DNA from: Candidatus Methylomirabilis sp.
GTDB taxonomy: Bacteria; Oederibacteriota; PGYV01; DYJU01
Assembly: GCA_020722985.1 (NCBI GenBank)
Contig: DYJU01000016.1
Coordinates: 1 to 37,624, forward strand
Direction: 5' to 3'
Length of the DNA stretch: 37,624 bases
The notes below the pieces were generated by a model. That model was not told the DNA's origin. It made no database searches and saw only the letters and a program-made list of their open reading frames with translations. Below, in pieces: positions 9,401 through 17,834 of the stretch (the first letter of the stretch is position 1; the number at the start of each line of letters is the position of its first letter). The translations under genes and the position numbers were made by a program.

Positions 9401-12023
9401 TTGAAAAAATTTTTGGTGGTTTAGCAACAGTATCTATATTAAATTTAAAATGCGATGCAATTGTTCCAACATTACCTGCTTTATCTTTCGTCACGATATG
9501 CAAATACCATTCGCCATCTTTTAAATCAGGAGTAAAAATTGTGTCTTTATCTATAAAAACAGATGTTGCCCCAGGAACTGTTTTTTCTTTGTTATCCAGT
9601 ATATAATAGTAACCTTCTATTCCTGATAGGTCATCAGACGGATATATTTTAAATTGAGCGCGTTTTATGTTATACCATTTATTAGGGTCCGGATGAGTAA
9701 GTGAAGATATATTTGGCGGTAATGCCTGTGTATCAACTTTTAGTTTAAAACTTGATATTTCTTTTGAAATATTGCCTGCTATATCTTTTGACTTTGCGTG
9801 AACATGCCACACCCCATCCTGCTTTATTTCAACCTTTACATCCCCATTTTCTGTATAAATCCAATCAGCATTTTCATTCGGTGTCCTGTTACCATCCAGA
9901 TAATAATAAAACCCTTCTATGCCTGATAAGTCATGCGGCTTTGCCAGATGTATTTCTGCTTTTCTTTCATTATACCAGGATTCTGTATCTGGATGAGTTT
10001 TAGAACTTATTATAGGTGGTAAAGAATGAGTATCAATATTAATCCTGAAATGTGTTGCTTTAGTTCCTGTATTGCCAGCTCTGTCTTTTGAAATAATATG
10101 AAAATATTTTACACCATCATCATGTATTTTTAGCGAAACTTCTGTGTCTTGAATGAATCTTCCTGATTTTTCATTAGGAACAGTGCCAGGGAGATCATCT
10201 ATAATAAAATAATAACCATCTATCCCCGAAAGATCCTCTGGCGGATTCCATTTTAAAATGATATTATTGCTATTATACCATTTTGAACTGTCAGGATGAG
10301 TTGTTGAAAAAACTTCTGGTGGAAAAGCAGCCGCATCAATTCTTATTGTAAAATGAGAAACTGACGTGCTTATGTTCCCTGCCTTATCTTCAATGAGTAA
10401 ATGAAAATACCATGTCCCATCTTCTGGTAATTTTATTATTGTGCCTTCTTTTGCTGTTATGCTGCATTTTGATATGTCAGGCACTGTCTCTGGGTTTTTA
10501 TCATATAAATAATAATAAGTTTTAACTTCCGGATGTATTCCCCAGTTTAATTCACATTCTTGAGATGAATACCATTTATTCTGATCAGGGTGAGTTTTTG
10601 ATGATATAACTGGCGTTACTGCTGCTCCTGTTGTAAAACTATAATCCTCTAAAATTCCAGAAAAACTTCCCATATCAGAAAAAGTAAGTATTTTGAAATG
10701 ATATGTTGTTAACGCTTTCAAGTTATTCAAGGTAATTTTATGGTTTACTGTTTTGGTTTCATTTATAATATTATTACCATAATTTTTATCAGTCCCGTAT
10801 TCTATTATAGTGCTTGCTTCTCTATCAGTTTTCCATGTAATAACTGCGTTATGAGATGTTATTTCACTTATTTCAACATCATACGCCTTAGGTGGTGGGA
10901 CATTACTTTCTATTGTCTTAAATATTCTACCTTTTGGTGATGACCCAAAATAAAGATATCCGTTAAAAACAGTTAAAGCCCTTATATCCTCTTCATCCGT
11001 TTGAAAAGCAAGTTCCCACTTTTTACCGTCTAAAGTTTTATAAATTTTCCCATTGTCACCAGTTCCTAAGTAAAGAGCATTTGAAAAAACAGAAAACTTA
11101 AAAAAATTGGTGTCTTTTTCAGAAAAAAAATTTTCAACCCAGTTCGTTCCATCTTCTGACATAAAAACAAGAGCGCCTGATGCTTTTGAAGTCGCAGCAT
11201 ATAACCTGTTTTTAAAAACACAAAAACTATTTACAAAACTCTGATTTGTGTCAAAAACTTTTTGCCAGTTAATACCATCAGCGGTCCTGAATATAATTCC
11301 ATTGGGATAAGTTCCTGCATAAAGATAATCTCTGAAAAGGCCAAAAGAAACAATAGCAAGTTCAGTTGTTGCATTTGAAATTATCCAGTTCGTTCCATTA
11401 TAACTATATATTTTCCCTTCCGTTGATGTTCCCGCAAAAAGTTTGCCTTTAAAAACTTCCAGACAATGCACTCTTGCCTCGCCGCTGTTAAAAGATAAAC
11501 TCCATTTTTTCCCATCAAGCGTTTCATAAATACCACCTGTAGCATTTGTTCCACAATAAAGTTTTGGCGTTCCTAAATCACTAAAATATTTCAGACAATA
11601 TATCTGTGGAGTATAATCACCAAGGTCTTCGGTTGTAAAATCTTTTGTTTTGCCAACAGGCGGATTAAAATAAGGAGAAAAAATATTTGTTATATTTATA
11701 TTTTCCCATGCTCCAACATCACCTGTTGCCGTTTTCAAAACAACATCTTTACTTGTTGCTGCATATAAAAACCCATTAAATTCCTCAAAATCATATATAA
11801 TAGGACTTATTGAATTTTCATAAACAGGTATGAAAGATTCTTTGGGGACATATCTTAAATAAAGCGGTATTGCAGCTTTCATATTTTTAATAACTTCACC
11901 TTTACTTGAACCGCTTACGATAAGTCCTGGCAGTTCAATGCATTCGCCAATAAAACGTCCATCCATCTCTTTTATCGCTATCTCAAAATTTAAAATTATC
12001 TGTTTTTTTTCTTCTTTCATCAT
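6483..12023 (-). CDS. giant Ig-like repeat surface protein with N-terminal HicB-like domain
   Basis: 1846 residues. Residues 9-55 look like a HicB-like (UPF0150) fold: FEIAIKEMDGRFIGECIELPG, then an amphipathic helix ending PLYLRY. No signal peptide or hydrophobic helix precedes or follows it. Residues about 70-370 are a beta-propeller of repeated blades (LYAGTYPNGIIFRTADG, KIYKTLDGKKWELAF). An FN3 domain lies near 374-465. Ten repeats of about 100 residues follow, with signature THPDxxxWYN, GIEGYYYI, DGxWYFHI, KDxAGN and HFxxxID. They start near residues 477, 575, 678, 778, 877, 977, 1078, 1380, 1481 and 1582. Between the seventh and eighth are an Ig-like and an FN3 domain. The end is a carboxypeptidase-regulatory-like domain (near 1670) and a FlgD-Ig-like C-terminus (VTIKIYTENGKLINTIEE, then GIYLYQITSKGDTTGK). 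It follows the GNAT gene by 13 bp. Likely extracellular by its domains, yet it lacks a visible export signal. Confidence 0.85.
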   Translation of the reverse strand: MMKEEKKQIILNFEIAIKEMDGRFIGECIELPGLIVSGSSKGEVIKNMKAAIPLYLRYVPKESFIPVYENSISPIIYDFEEFNGFLYAATSKDVVLKTATGDVGAWENINITNIFSPYFNPPVGKTKDFTTEDLGDYTPQIYCLKYFSDLGTPKLYCGTNATGGIYETLDGKKWSLSFNSGEARVHCLEVFKGKLFAGTSTEGKIYSYNGTNWIISNATTELAIVSFGLFRDYLYAGTYPNGIIFRTADGINWQKVFDTNQSFVNSFCVFKNRLYAATSKASGALVFMSEDGTNWVENFFSEKDTNFFKFSVFSNALYLGTGDNGKIYKTLDGKKWELAFQTDEEDIRALTVFNGYLYFGSSPKGRIFKTIESNVPPPKAYDVEISEITSHNAVITWKTDREASTIIEYGTDKNYGNNIINETKTVNHKITLNNLKALTTYHFKILTFSDMGSFSGILEDYSFTTGAAVTPVISSKTHPDQNKWYSSQECELNWGIHPEVKTYYYLYDKNPETVPDISKCSITAKEGTIIKLPEDGTWYFHLLIEDKAGNISTSVSHFTIRIDAAAFPPEVFSTTHPDSSKWYNSNNIILKWNPPEDLSGIDGYYFIIDDLPGTVPNEKSGRFIQDTEVSLKIHDDGVKYFHIISKDRAGNTGTKATHFRINIDTHSLPPIISSKTHPDTESWYNERKAEIHLAKPHDLSGIEGFYYYLDGNRTPNENADWIYTENGDVKVEIKQDGVWHVHAKSKDIAGNISKEISSFKLKVDTQALPPNISSLTHPDPNKWYNIKRAQFKIYPSDDLSGIEGYYYILDNKEKTVPGATSVFIDKDTIFTPDLKDGEWYLHIVTKDKAGNVGTIASHFKFNIDTVAKPPKIFSKTHKDQEQWYNNPNPELHWETPEDLSGIEGYYYIVDEKQNTIPTKETGEWTKTNQIVISLKEDGIYYFHIISKDYAGNMGFEADHFRIKIDTKVESPIVTSITHTDESKWYNNSLVKISWSVPQDLSKIKSFYYLLSEEKQLKINPGFATKTDKREVEFNLTEEGIYYFHIIGEDNAGNMGDEPTIFTIKIDLKAEPPEVISTTHPNSEKFYANTNPIFVVEKINDLSGAEGFYYIVDNNPETIPDKKTGKFINDTTIKISEKLEDGEWFFHIVLKDKAGNLGTKASHYKFKIETKPPEASIKELPQFIATDTFEVKWTGTDKESGINCFTLEYKEGEKGKWKIWLLETKTQSGIFKGEDGITYYFRIKGKDNAGNWSDFFEDEKIKTTIDISPPSPITQIVAKPISGGKILLEWNKSLDSISGLDFYRIYRSTSSGQLGMQINTDGETKDTRFIDESKELEDGIIYYYTVRAVDKIGNERESGNKQIFAICDKIALPPVITSITHPIQDQWYNYKNIKLTWNTPQDATKIAGYYYIFDQIATTIPDAKTGNWLIDNEIDLNNVSDGTWFFHIISKDEAGNLSEEATHFRVNIDTTKPKPPVVTSITHSDANQWYNNNSPSFSWTVPSDPAGIEGYYYVFNQMKNVIPDIATASWTKGTIASFVDVPDGVWYFHIIAKDTAGNISEEAYHFQINVAMSPPPPSVFSSTHPDQEKWYRERNVKIQWKPVKYVNEIIGYYYILDNFENTIPTVKANKTMDTNVNFQDLKDGIYYFHIISVDKEGIIGKIAAHYKIKIKTKVTLKGVITQSNGIMPLPGATVEVMKEDGTTLGVSISDKDGNYQIENLSVGKVKIKVLAKNLAPQMIYDIELTENEAERILNISSEVFAIYEPSTEKIIFNYYIPENGTVTIKIYTENGKLINTIEEKKTGRIYNNSFWNVKDIEDGIYLYQITSKGDTTGKLTRYAIRKIKKGK

Positions 12024-12036
12024 TTACCTTTTAAAA

Positions 12037-12501
12037 TTATTTTATCCTTATTATTACGGCTTCTTCATCGCATTTATCTGGATATTTTGGACATAAAAAA
12101 CAATCACGCCATATTTTTTCTGGCAACTTTTTCCTTGAAATTTTTTTAAACTTATTTTTTATAAAAAATCCTGTTATTTTAGTTAAGGCAAAAACTTTTT
12201 TTAAATCCATATCCTTTGCCTCTTTTAATGCATATTTTAAAAGTTGGGTTCCTAAACCTTCACTTCTATATTTTTTTTCTATAACAAAAGACCTTATCTC
12301 TGCAAGGTCTTCCCAATAAATATGAAGTGCGATAACACCTATTATTCTGTTTTTATTCTCAACTACAAAAAAATCCCTGATATTTTCGTAAATATCATTA
12401 AGCGATCTTATGATTATATCTGCTTCTAAACTATATTTTTTTAATAAATTTCTTATTTTATATGCGTCTTTTGTCTTTGCTTTTCTTATAAGAAATTTCA
12501 T
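12037..12501 (-). CDS. GNAT acetyltransferase, ArgA-type (N-acetylglutamate synthase-like)
   Basis: 154 residues with a GNAT fold. The acetyl-CoA-binding region is near residues 76-95 (VIEKKYRSEGLGTQLLKYAL, with R/Q-x-x-G-x-G/A represented by RSEGLG). The C-terminus has the LPEKIWRDCFLCPKYPDKCDEEA motif, shortened here to its key residues W, DC, CP, C and DE. That motif is typical of stand-alone short ArgA-like proteins that acetylate glutamate in arginine synthesis. No arginine gene is nearby, so the substrate is inferred from family only. The gene overlaps the end of the oxidoreductase gamma-subunit gene by 4 bp (ATGA), which suggests translational coupling. Confidence 0.8.
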   Translation of the reverse strand: MKFLIRKAKTKDAYKIRNLLKKYSLEADIIIRSLNDIYENIRDFFVVENKNRIIGVIALHIYWEDLAEIRSFVIEKKYRSEGLGTQLLKYALKEAKDMDLKKVFALTKITGFFIKNKFKKISRKKLPEKIWRDCFLCPKYPDKCDEEAVIIRIK

Positions 12502-13037
12502 TTATTGTTTGAATATCCTATACCTTTTTCAAAAGCCATTTTATTCTTTGAAAATATTTCTTCTTTTTTCCCTTTTAACATTTCTTTCATTACTTCATAT
12601 ATACTTTCTTTTTTAAATATTTTTTTTAATTCAAAATATACACCAAACATAACAATATTCATACCCTGTATAAAACCTATATCTTTTGCTAATTCCGTTG
12701 CTGGCACTTTAAAAATATTTTTATTGTTTCTATCAAAATCTTTTATAAGTGAAGAATTAATTATAACCTGTGTTTCTTTACCAATCTTTATTTTATATGT
12801 ATCATAAGCGCGCTGGTCAAAAGCAAATAAAGTACTCGGTGTTTCAACTACAGGCGAAAATATTTCATCATCAGATATAACTGTATAACAAAAAGAAAAT
12901 CCACCCCTTTTTTCAGCACCATAGGTGGGAAGCCATGCAACTTTTTTTCCTTCATAGAAACCTACCCTCGCTATAAAAACGCCAAGTGTCAATACACCCT
13001 GACCACCACTTCCAGCAATAATTATTTTTTCAGTCAT
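12498..13037 (-). CDS. 2-oxoacid:ferredoxin oxidoreductase, gamma subunit
   Basis: 179 residues. This is the gamma (POR/KOR catalytic accessory) subunit: GSGGQGV at residues 9-15 and the conserved EKRGG at 42-46, where CoA contacts are made in related enzymes. It works with the alpha and beta subunits encoded upstream and the ferredoxin-like delta subunit. Start ATG has GAGGAAT before it and is 9 bp after the beta-subunit gene. The type (2-ketoisovalerate versus 2-oxoglutarate) is judged from the alpha subunit. Confidence 0.93.
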   Translation of the reverse strand: MTEKIIIAGSGGQGVLTLGVFIARVGFYEGKKVAWLPTYGAEKRGGFSFCYTVISDDEIFSPVVETPSTLFAFDQRAYDTYKIKIGKETQVIINSSLIKDFDRNNKNIFKVPATELAKDIGFIQGMNIVMFGVYFELKKIFKKESIYEVMKEMLKGKKEEIFSKNKMAFEKGIGYSNNK

Positions 13038-13046
13038 ATCATTCCT

Positions 13047-13790
13047 CTACTTTATATCTTTTATTTTTCCCAAAGGAAAAACTTTTACAATTTCTTCGTC
13101 TATCAATTTATTGGCTTCTACTGGTTCTTTACGCCAGTTTGCAGGACAGGAAGATAAAACTTCAATCATTGAAAATCCAATATTTTGCATCTGGTAAGTA
13201 AAACCTTTTTTTATGGCATTTTTTGCCTTAATCACTGATGCTGCATCTGTAACTTTAACTCTTTCTAAATATTTTACTCCTTCTAAAGGAGATAAAAGTT
13301 CTAACATTTTAACTGGGTAACCATAATTTTTGGCATCTCTTCCATAAGGCGAAGTTGTTGTTTTTTGACTTAAAAGAGTAGTTGGCGCAAGTTGTCCGCC
13401 AGTCATTCCATAATTTGTATTGTTAATAAATATTACAGTTATATTTTCTCCACGATTTGCTGTATGAATTATTTCAGCCATACCAATTGATGCTAAATCT
13501 CCGTCTCCCTGATATGAAAAAACCAACCTATCTGGCAAAACTCTTTTTATCGCAGTTGCAACTGCAGGAGTTCTACCATGTGCTGCCTCTGATACATCAA
13601 AATTCCAGAAATTATATGCAAAAACCGCACAGCCAACAGGTGCTACGCCAATTATTTTTTCCCGTAAATTTAATTCATCTACGATTTCTGCAATTATTTT
13701 ATGCACCGTGCTATGTCCACAACCAGGACAATATGAAAAATTAATATCTGTTAATGAATCGGGTTTTTTATAAATTATTTTTTCTTTCAT
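13047..13790 (-). CDS. 2-oxoacid:ferredoxin oxidoreductase, beta (TPP-binding) subunit
   Basis: 247 residues. It holds the thiamine diphosphate site: GDGD at residues 95-98 and NNTNYG at 123-128, the usual Mg-TPP signature, with CPGCGH at 21-26 as in VorA/KorB proteins. It decarboxylates the 2-oxoacid with the alpha subunit and passes electrons to ferredoxin, forming acyl-CoA. The ATG follows the alpha-subunit stop by only two bases, and AAAAGGATAT provides the ribosome site from within the alpha gene. Length is normal. Confidence 0.95.
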   Translation of the reverse strand: MKEKIIYKKPDSLTDINFSYCPGCGHSTVHKIIAEIVDELNLREKIIGVAPVGCAVFAYNFWNFDVSEAAHGRTPAVATAIKRVLPDRLVFSYQGDGDLASIGMAEIIHTANRGENITVIFINNTNYGMTGGQLAPTTLLSQKTTTSPYGRDAKNYGYPVKMLELLSPLEGVKYLERVKVTDAASVIKAKNAIKKGFTYQMQNIGFSMIEVLSSCPANWRKEPVEANKLIDEEIVKVFPLGKIKDIK

Positions 13791-13792
13791 CT

Positions 13793-14845
13793 TTATATCC
13801 TTTTTAAAATAAAATTCAAAAGTTCTTCTGAGGTTGGAACTCCACCCCCGGGTCTTCCATAAAATTCTATTTTTTCTGAATTTTCTATTGCTATTTTAAC
13901 ATCATCTAACATCTGACCCAAATTCATTTCAAAAACAAAAATCTTTTTTACATTTTTAGCAACTTCTTTTAATTCTTCATAAGGAAAAGGAAACAGTGTA
14001 ATTGGTCTGAATAAACCTATTCTTTTATCCTTGTCCAATTTTATAGTTCCCTTTGAAACTCTTGCAACAGTTCCAAATGCAACTATTAAATATTCTGTAT
14101 CATCAGTTATGTTAAATTTTTCATATCTTTTTTCCTGTTTTCTTATTAAATCATATTTCTCTTGCAAATGAAAGTTATGTTTTTCTAAAGCCCCTGGATC
14201 CATTAGCAATGAAACTATCCTCTGTCCTTTTCTTCCTTTTGCACCGGTTAAAGCCCATTCTTTTTTTTGATTCAATAATTCTGGTTTTTTTCTTTTTAAT
14301 TCAATACTTTCCATAATCTGCCCGAGCAAACCATCAGTTAATACCATAACAGGATTTCTATATTTATCAGCGAGGTCAAATGCCTCAAAAGTAAAATCAT
14401 ACATTTCCTGTGTATTATGCGGGGCTAAAACTATTAACCTGTAATCGCCGTGTCCTGGTTTTACTGCCTGGAAATAATCTGATTGTGAAGGTGAAATATT
14501 GCCAAGACCAGGACCACCACGCATAACATTTACTATAACCCCCGGCAATTCACAACCAGCCATATATGAAATACCCTCCTGCATGAGAGAAATACCTGGA
14601 GAGGAAGAAGTTGTCATGGCACGCGCACCTGCAACAGCAGCACCAAAAACTAAATTTATTGAAATAAGTTCGCTTTCTGCCTGCATAAAAACACCATTAA
14701 CCTCAGGCATCCTTTTTGACATATATTCAGGAATTTCATTTTGCGGAGTTATGGGATAACCAGCATAAAATCTGCATCCAGCATCAATTGCTGCCTCTGC
14801 AATTGCATAGTTGCCTTTTATTAACATCCTGTTATTGTTTGCCAT
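13793..14845 (-). CDS. vorB: 2-oxoacid:ferredoxin oxidoreductase, alpha subunit (VorB-like)
   Basis: 350 residues. The N-terminal pyrimidine-binding domain contains GYPITPQNEIPEYM, MQAESELISINLVFGAA, TSSSPGISLMQEGISY and RGGPGLGNISPSQSDYFQ. This combination matches the 2-ketoisovalerate (VOR) subfamily more closely than the classic KorA of 2-oxoglutarate enzymes, but the two are similar and the substrate should be considered provisional. The enzyme converts branched-chain 2-oxoacids to acyl-CoA plus CO2 and reduced ferredoxin, reversibly. The ATG shares one base with the stop of the delta-subunit gene (TAATG), with AGAGGAGAAGG just upstream. Confidence 0.9.
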   Translation of the reverse strand: MANNNRMLIKGNYAIAEAAIDAGCRFYAGYPITPQNEIPEYMSKRMPEVNGVFMQAESELISINLVFGAAVAGARAMTTSSSPGISLMQEGISYMAGCELPGVIVNVMRGGPGLGNISPSQSDYFQAVKPGHGDYRLIVLAPHNTQEMYDFTFEAFDLADKYRNPVMVLTDGLLGQIMESIELKRKKPELLNQKKEWALTGAKGRKGQRIVSLLMDPGALEKHNFHLQEKYDLIRKQEKRYEKFNITDDTEYLIVAFGTVARVSKGTIKLDKDKRIGLFRPITLFPFPYEELKEVAKNVKKIFVFEMNLGQMLDDVKIAIENSEKIEFYGRPGGGVPTSEELLNFILKRI

Positions 14846-15072
14846 TATACCTTCTCCTCTATTATTTCATAAACTTCTATTGCTGCATCAGGGCAGGAAA
14901 TAGCACATAAAGTGCAGGCATTACATTTCCCCAGGTTTTTAAATTCAACAACTACCTGTCCATATTTATTTACTTTATTGCTTTTTTCTATTTCCTTTAC
15001 TTTACATTGTGAAATACAGATAAAGCAACCTTTGCATCTATCTTCATTTATAACAATTTTTCCTTTTCTCAT
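14845..15072 (-). CDS. 2-oxoacid:ferredoxin oxidoreductase, delta subunit (2x[4Fe-4S] ferredoxin)
   Basis: 75 residues with two tetranuclear cluster motifs: CKGCFICISQC near residues 14-24 and CNACTLCAISCP near 51-62. The first lacks the usual proline after its last cysteine (Lys instead), as is common in VorD/KorD proteins. It takes electrons from the TPP-bearing core. It is the first gene of the delta-alpha-beta-gamma order. Ribosome site GGAGATTAT precedes the ATG. The 106 bp between it and thrC (15073-15178) show no promoter I would defend. Confidence 0.93.
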   Translation of the reverse strand: MRKGKIVINEDRCKGCFICISQCKVKEIEKSNKVNKYGQVVVEFKNLGKCNACTLCAISCPDAAIEVYEIIEEKV

Positions 15073-15178
15073 ATAATCTCCTATATATTAATTTTCGTCA
15101 ATTCTTTATAATTCCGTTTCTTTTAGTTTCTTGTCTTTAATCCTGCAACCGGCGTAATCTACAATTAACAATGAATTT

Positions 15179-16249
15179 TCATCCCTTTTCTATTATTCTT
15201 ATTATACTATTATAATCTGGTTTTACAACTACTGGTTTAAATTTTACTGTTTTTAAAACTCTATCAGGATCTTTTAAACCATGTCCTGTTAAAGTGCAAA
15301 CTATTTTTATCTTTTTATTTTCAGGGAAATAACCTTTTTTCCCATATTTAAGCAAACCTGCAACAGATGCTGCTGATGCTGGTTCAACAAAAACCCCTTC
15401 TAATTCTGCGAGTAGTTTATATGCAGCAATAATCTCTTTATCAGTAACCTTATCTATAAGTCCGCCTGATTCATCACGTGCTTTTTCTGCCTGTTTCCAG
15501 CTTGCTGGATTTCCTATTCTTATTGCTGTTGCTATTGTTTCTGGATTTTTAACAGGTCTTTTTAAAACAATCGGCGCTGCACCTGCAGCCTGAAATCCTA
15601 ACATTTTAGGCAATTTTTTTGATTGCCCTGCTTCTTTATATTCTTTATAACCTTTCCAGTATGCTGTTATATTTCCTGCATTACCAACAGGAATACAATG
15701 ATAATCAGGAGCGTCGCTTAAAAAATCAACTATCTCAAATGCAGCTGTTTTCTGCCCTTCTATTCTGAATGGATTTAAAGAATTCACAAGTTCTATCGGA
15801 TATTCTTCACATATCTTTTTTACCATTTCAAGTGCAACATCAAAATTACCCTCAACCGCAATAACTTTTGCCCTATGAATCAACGCCTGTGCAAGTTTGC
15901 CTAAAGCAATGTATCCATTTGGTATAACAACAAAAGATTTCAAACCTGCGCGCATAGAATAAGCAGCAGCAGAAGCAGAGGTATTGCCAGTAGAAGCACA
16001 TATAGTTGCTTTCATCCCTTTTTCTTTTGCTTTAGACATCGCCATGGTCATGCCGCGATCTTTAAAAGAACCAGTTGGATTTAACCCTTCATATTTACCA
16101 TATACCTCACAATTTTTACCAATTAATTTTTCTATTTTATAAAATCTGATAAGCGGTGTATTGCCTTCTAACAAAGTAATGATAGGCGTTTTTTCTGTAA
16201 CCGGCAAATATTTTCTGTAACGTTCTATGACGCCTTTGTAAACTGACAT
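15179..16249 (-). CDS. thrC: threonine synthase
   Basis: ThrC converts O-phosphohomoserine to threonine with PLP. 356 residues, the short class common in bacteria with a fused-free hom. PLP lysine is Lys63 in [10 protein letters not shown]. Other fold-type II signatures are [14 protein letters not shown] (phosphate cup region) and [15 protein letters not shown]; the C-terminal [13 protein letters not shown] is also typical. Start chosen from AAAAGGAG before the ATG, 15 bp after hom, giving a hom-thrC transcript. No homoserine kinase gene is in the window. Confidence 0.96.
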   Translation of the reverse strand: MSVYKGVIERYRKYLPVTEKTPIITLLEGNTPLIRFYKIEKLIGKNCEVYGKYEGLNPTGSFKDRGMTMAMSKAKEKGMKATICASTGNTSASAAAYSMRAGLKSFVVIPNGYIALGKLAQALIHRAKVIAVEGNFDVALEMVKKICEEYPIELVNSLNPFRIEGQKTAAFEIVDFLSDAPDYHCIPVGNAGNITAYWKGYKEYKEAGQSKKLPKMLGFQAAGAAPIVLKRPVKNPETIATAIRIGNPASWKQAEKARDESGGLIDKVTDKEIIAAYKLLAELEGVFVEPASAASVAGLLKYGKKGYFPENKKIKIVCTLTGHGLKDPDRVLKTVKFKPVVVKPDYNSIIRIIEKG

Positions 16250-16264
16250 AATTTTTTTCTCCTT

Positions 16265-17560
16265 TTAATTTTCAATAACTCTGTAAAAACCAGTTTTTTC
16301 TTTAATTATTGGCAAACCATCTATTTCTTTAATTGCCTTTATAAAATTTTTTTCCTTTGCCTCATAAGTCATAAAAACAACAGGAACTTTATTATTTGAA
16401 CTCCTTGATTTTTGAATAACCGATTGTATGCTTATATTGTGTTTTCCTAAAACGCCAGAAATCTTTGCTAAAACACCTGCTTTATCAATCACATTAAATC
16501 TTATATAGTATTTAAATTTTAATTCATCCATTTTTAATATATCTGGTTTTACTTTATAACTGAAATATGGTTTTCTCTTTATCTGGGCTGTAATATTTTT
16601 GGTAATCTCAACAACATCAGATAAAACAGCAGAAGCAGTTGGCATCTCTCCTGCACCTTTACCATAAAACATTGTCTCACCAACAGCATCGCCTTTAATA
16701 AATATAGCGTTATTCTCGTAACTTACAGATGCTATTAACTTATCTTTTGGGATAAAAGCGGGGTGAACACGAACATTTATTTTCCCTTCCTTTTTCTCTG
16801 CTATTGCAAGTAGTTTCATCACATATCCAAGGTCTTCACCAAATTTTATATCAAGCAAATTGGTATTTTTTATGCCTTCAACATAAACGCTTTTTTCATT
16901 TATTATAGTTGAGAAAGCAATATTTGAAAGTAAAATTATCTTATGCATTGCATCCAGTCCTGATATGTCAAGGGTTGGATCTGCTTCTGCGAATCCTTTT
17001 TCCTGAGCTTCTTTTAAAACATCAGAAAAATTTTTGCCTTCCTTTGACATTTTAGTAAGAATGTAATTTGTGGTTCCATTTAATATTCCTGTTATTTGCT
17101 GTATTCTATTTGCACATAAGCCTTCTTCTAACGCTCTTATAACCGGTATTCCACCACCCACTGCACCTTCTGCAAAAAGCCATACATTGTTTTCATCTGC
17201 AGTCTTTATTACATTTTGCCAGTATTTAGAAAGCATTGCTTTATTAGCGGTAACTATATGCTTTTTATTTTTCATTGCTTTGATAATAAAATCATAGGCA
17301 GGATGTAATCCGCCAATAAGTTCAATAACTATATCAATATCTTTATTTTCAATAATATCCTTAATATCTGTTGTTGCTATCCGAGGACTAACTTTTAATT
17401 TTTTGAATCTTTCTTTCTTTATATCGCAAATTTTAGCAAGTGTGAGTCTAAACCCGGCTTTATTATTTATAATTTCACCTGAATTTTTAAATAATTTATA
17501 AACACCTGTTCCAATTGTTCCAAGTCCAATTAAACCTACTTTTACTTCTTTCTTCTCCAT
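16265..17560 (-). CDS. hom: homoserine dehydrogenase with ACT domain
   Basis: 431 residues. It reduces aspartate semialdehyde to homoserine. The NAD(P)-binding motif GLGTIG is at residues 12-17; the catalytic domain has TANKAMLSKY, EGAVGGGIPVIRAL and GILNGTTNYILTKM; and the substrate region AEADPTLDISGLDA. The last 80 residues form an ACT domain (YYIRFNVIDKAGVLAKISGVL), which usually mediates feedback by threonine. The full length is normal. GGAGTG precedes the ATG, and a near-consensus promoter lies just upstream. Confidence 0.97.
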   Translation of the reverse strand: MEKKEVKVGLIGLGTIGTGVYKLFKNSGEIINNKAGFRLTLAKICDIKKERFKKLKVSPRIATTDIKDIIENKDIDIVIELIGGLHPAYDFIIKAMKNKKHIVTANKAMLSKYWQNVIKTADENNVWLFAEGAVGGGIPVIRALEEGLCANRIQQITGILNGTTNYILTKMSKEGKNFSDVLKEAQEKGFAEADPTLDISGLDAMHKIILLSNIAFSTIINEKSVYVEGIKNTNLLDIKFGEDLGYVMKLLAIAEKKEGKINVRVHPAFIPKDKLIASVSYENNAIFIKGDAVGETMFYGKGAGEMPTASAVLSDVVEITKNITAQIKRKPYFSYKVKPDILKMDELKFKYYIRFNVIDKAGVLAKISGVLGKHNISIQSVIQKSRSSNNKVPVVFMTYEAKEKNFIKAIKEIDGLPIIKEKTGFYRVIEN

Positions 17561-17593
17561 AAAAACACTCCATTTATAATATTAAATGTTTTG

Positions 17594-17622
17594 ATTATAT
17601 TATTATAATCCCCAAAAGTCAA
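17594..17622 (-). promoter_or_regulatory. near-consensus sigma-70 promoter for hom-thrC
   Basis: Minus strand TTGACT (complement of 17617-17622), exactly 17 bp, then TATAAT (complement of 17594-17599). The -10 ends about 33 bp before the hom start codon. No attenuator-type leader peptide or terminator is visible in this short leader. Confidence 0.75.
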
Positions 17623-17639
17623 GAAAGAAGATGGGTTTT

Positions 17640-17834
17640 TAGGAGATAAGGAAAAACTTGGTGGATATTAAAAAAATCAAGGTAAAGACGCCCATCCCTA
17701 AGCGTCTTTCTAAGAAAAACACTGGGGGAAACCCAATCTAACTTTTATCTCCGGATGCTTTCTCGTATTGTCTTCTTTCGTTTTTCAACTGTAAAATTGC
17801 TTCGTCTGGCTCGTCCGCCCTTATTTCCCTTTTT
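17640..17834 (+). repeat. fragmentary dispersed repeat with hairpin
   Basis: Contains the hairpin AGACGCCCATCCCTAAGCGTCT (17686-17707; only the outer AGACGC/GCGTCT arms pair), which is the inverted sense of the 24451-24472 hairpin, followed by repeat words TTGTCTTCTTTCGTTTTTCAACTG and AAATTGCTTCGTCTGGCTCGTC. It runs into the 149-bp element at 17835. Confidence 0.55.
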
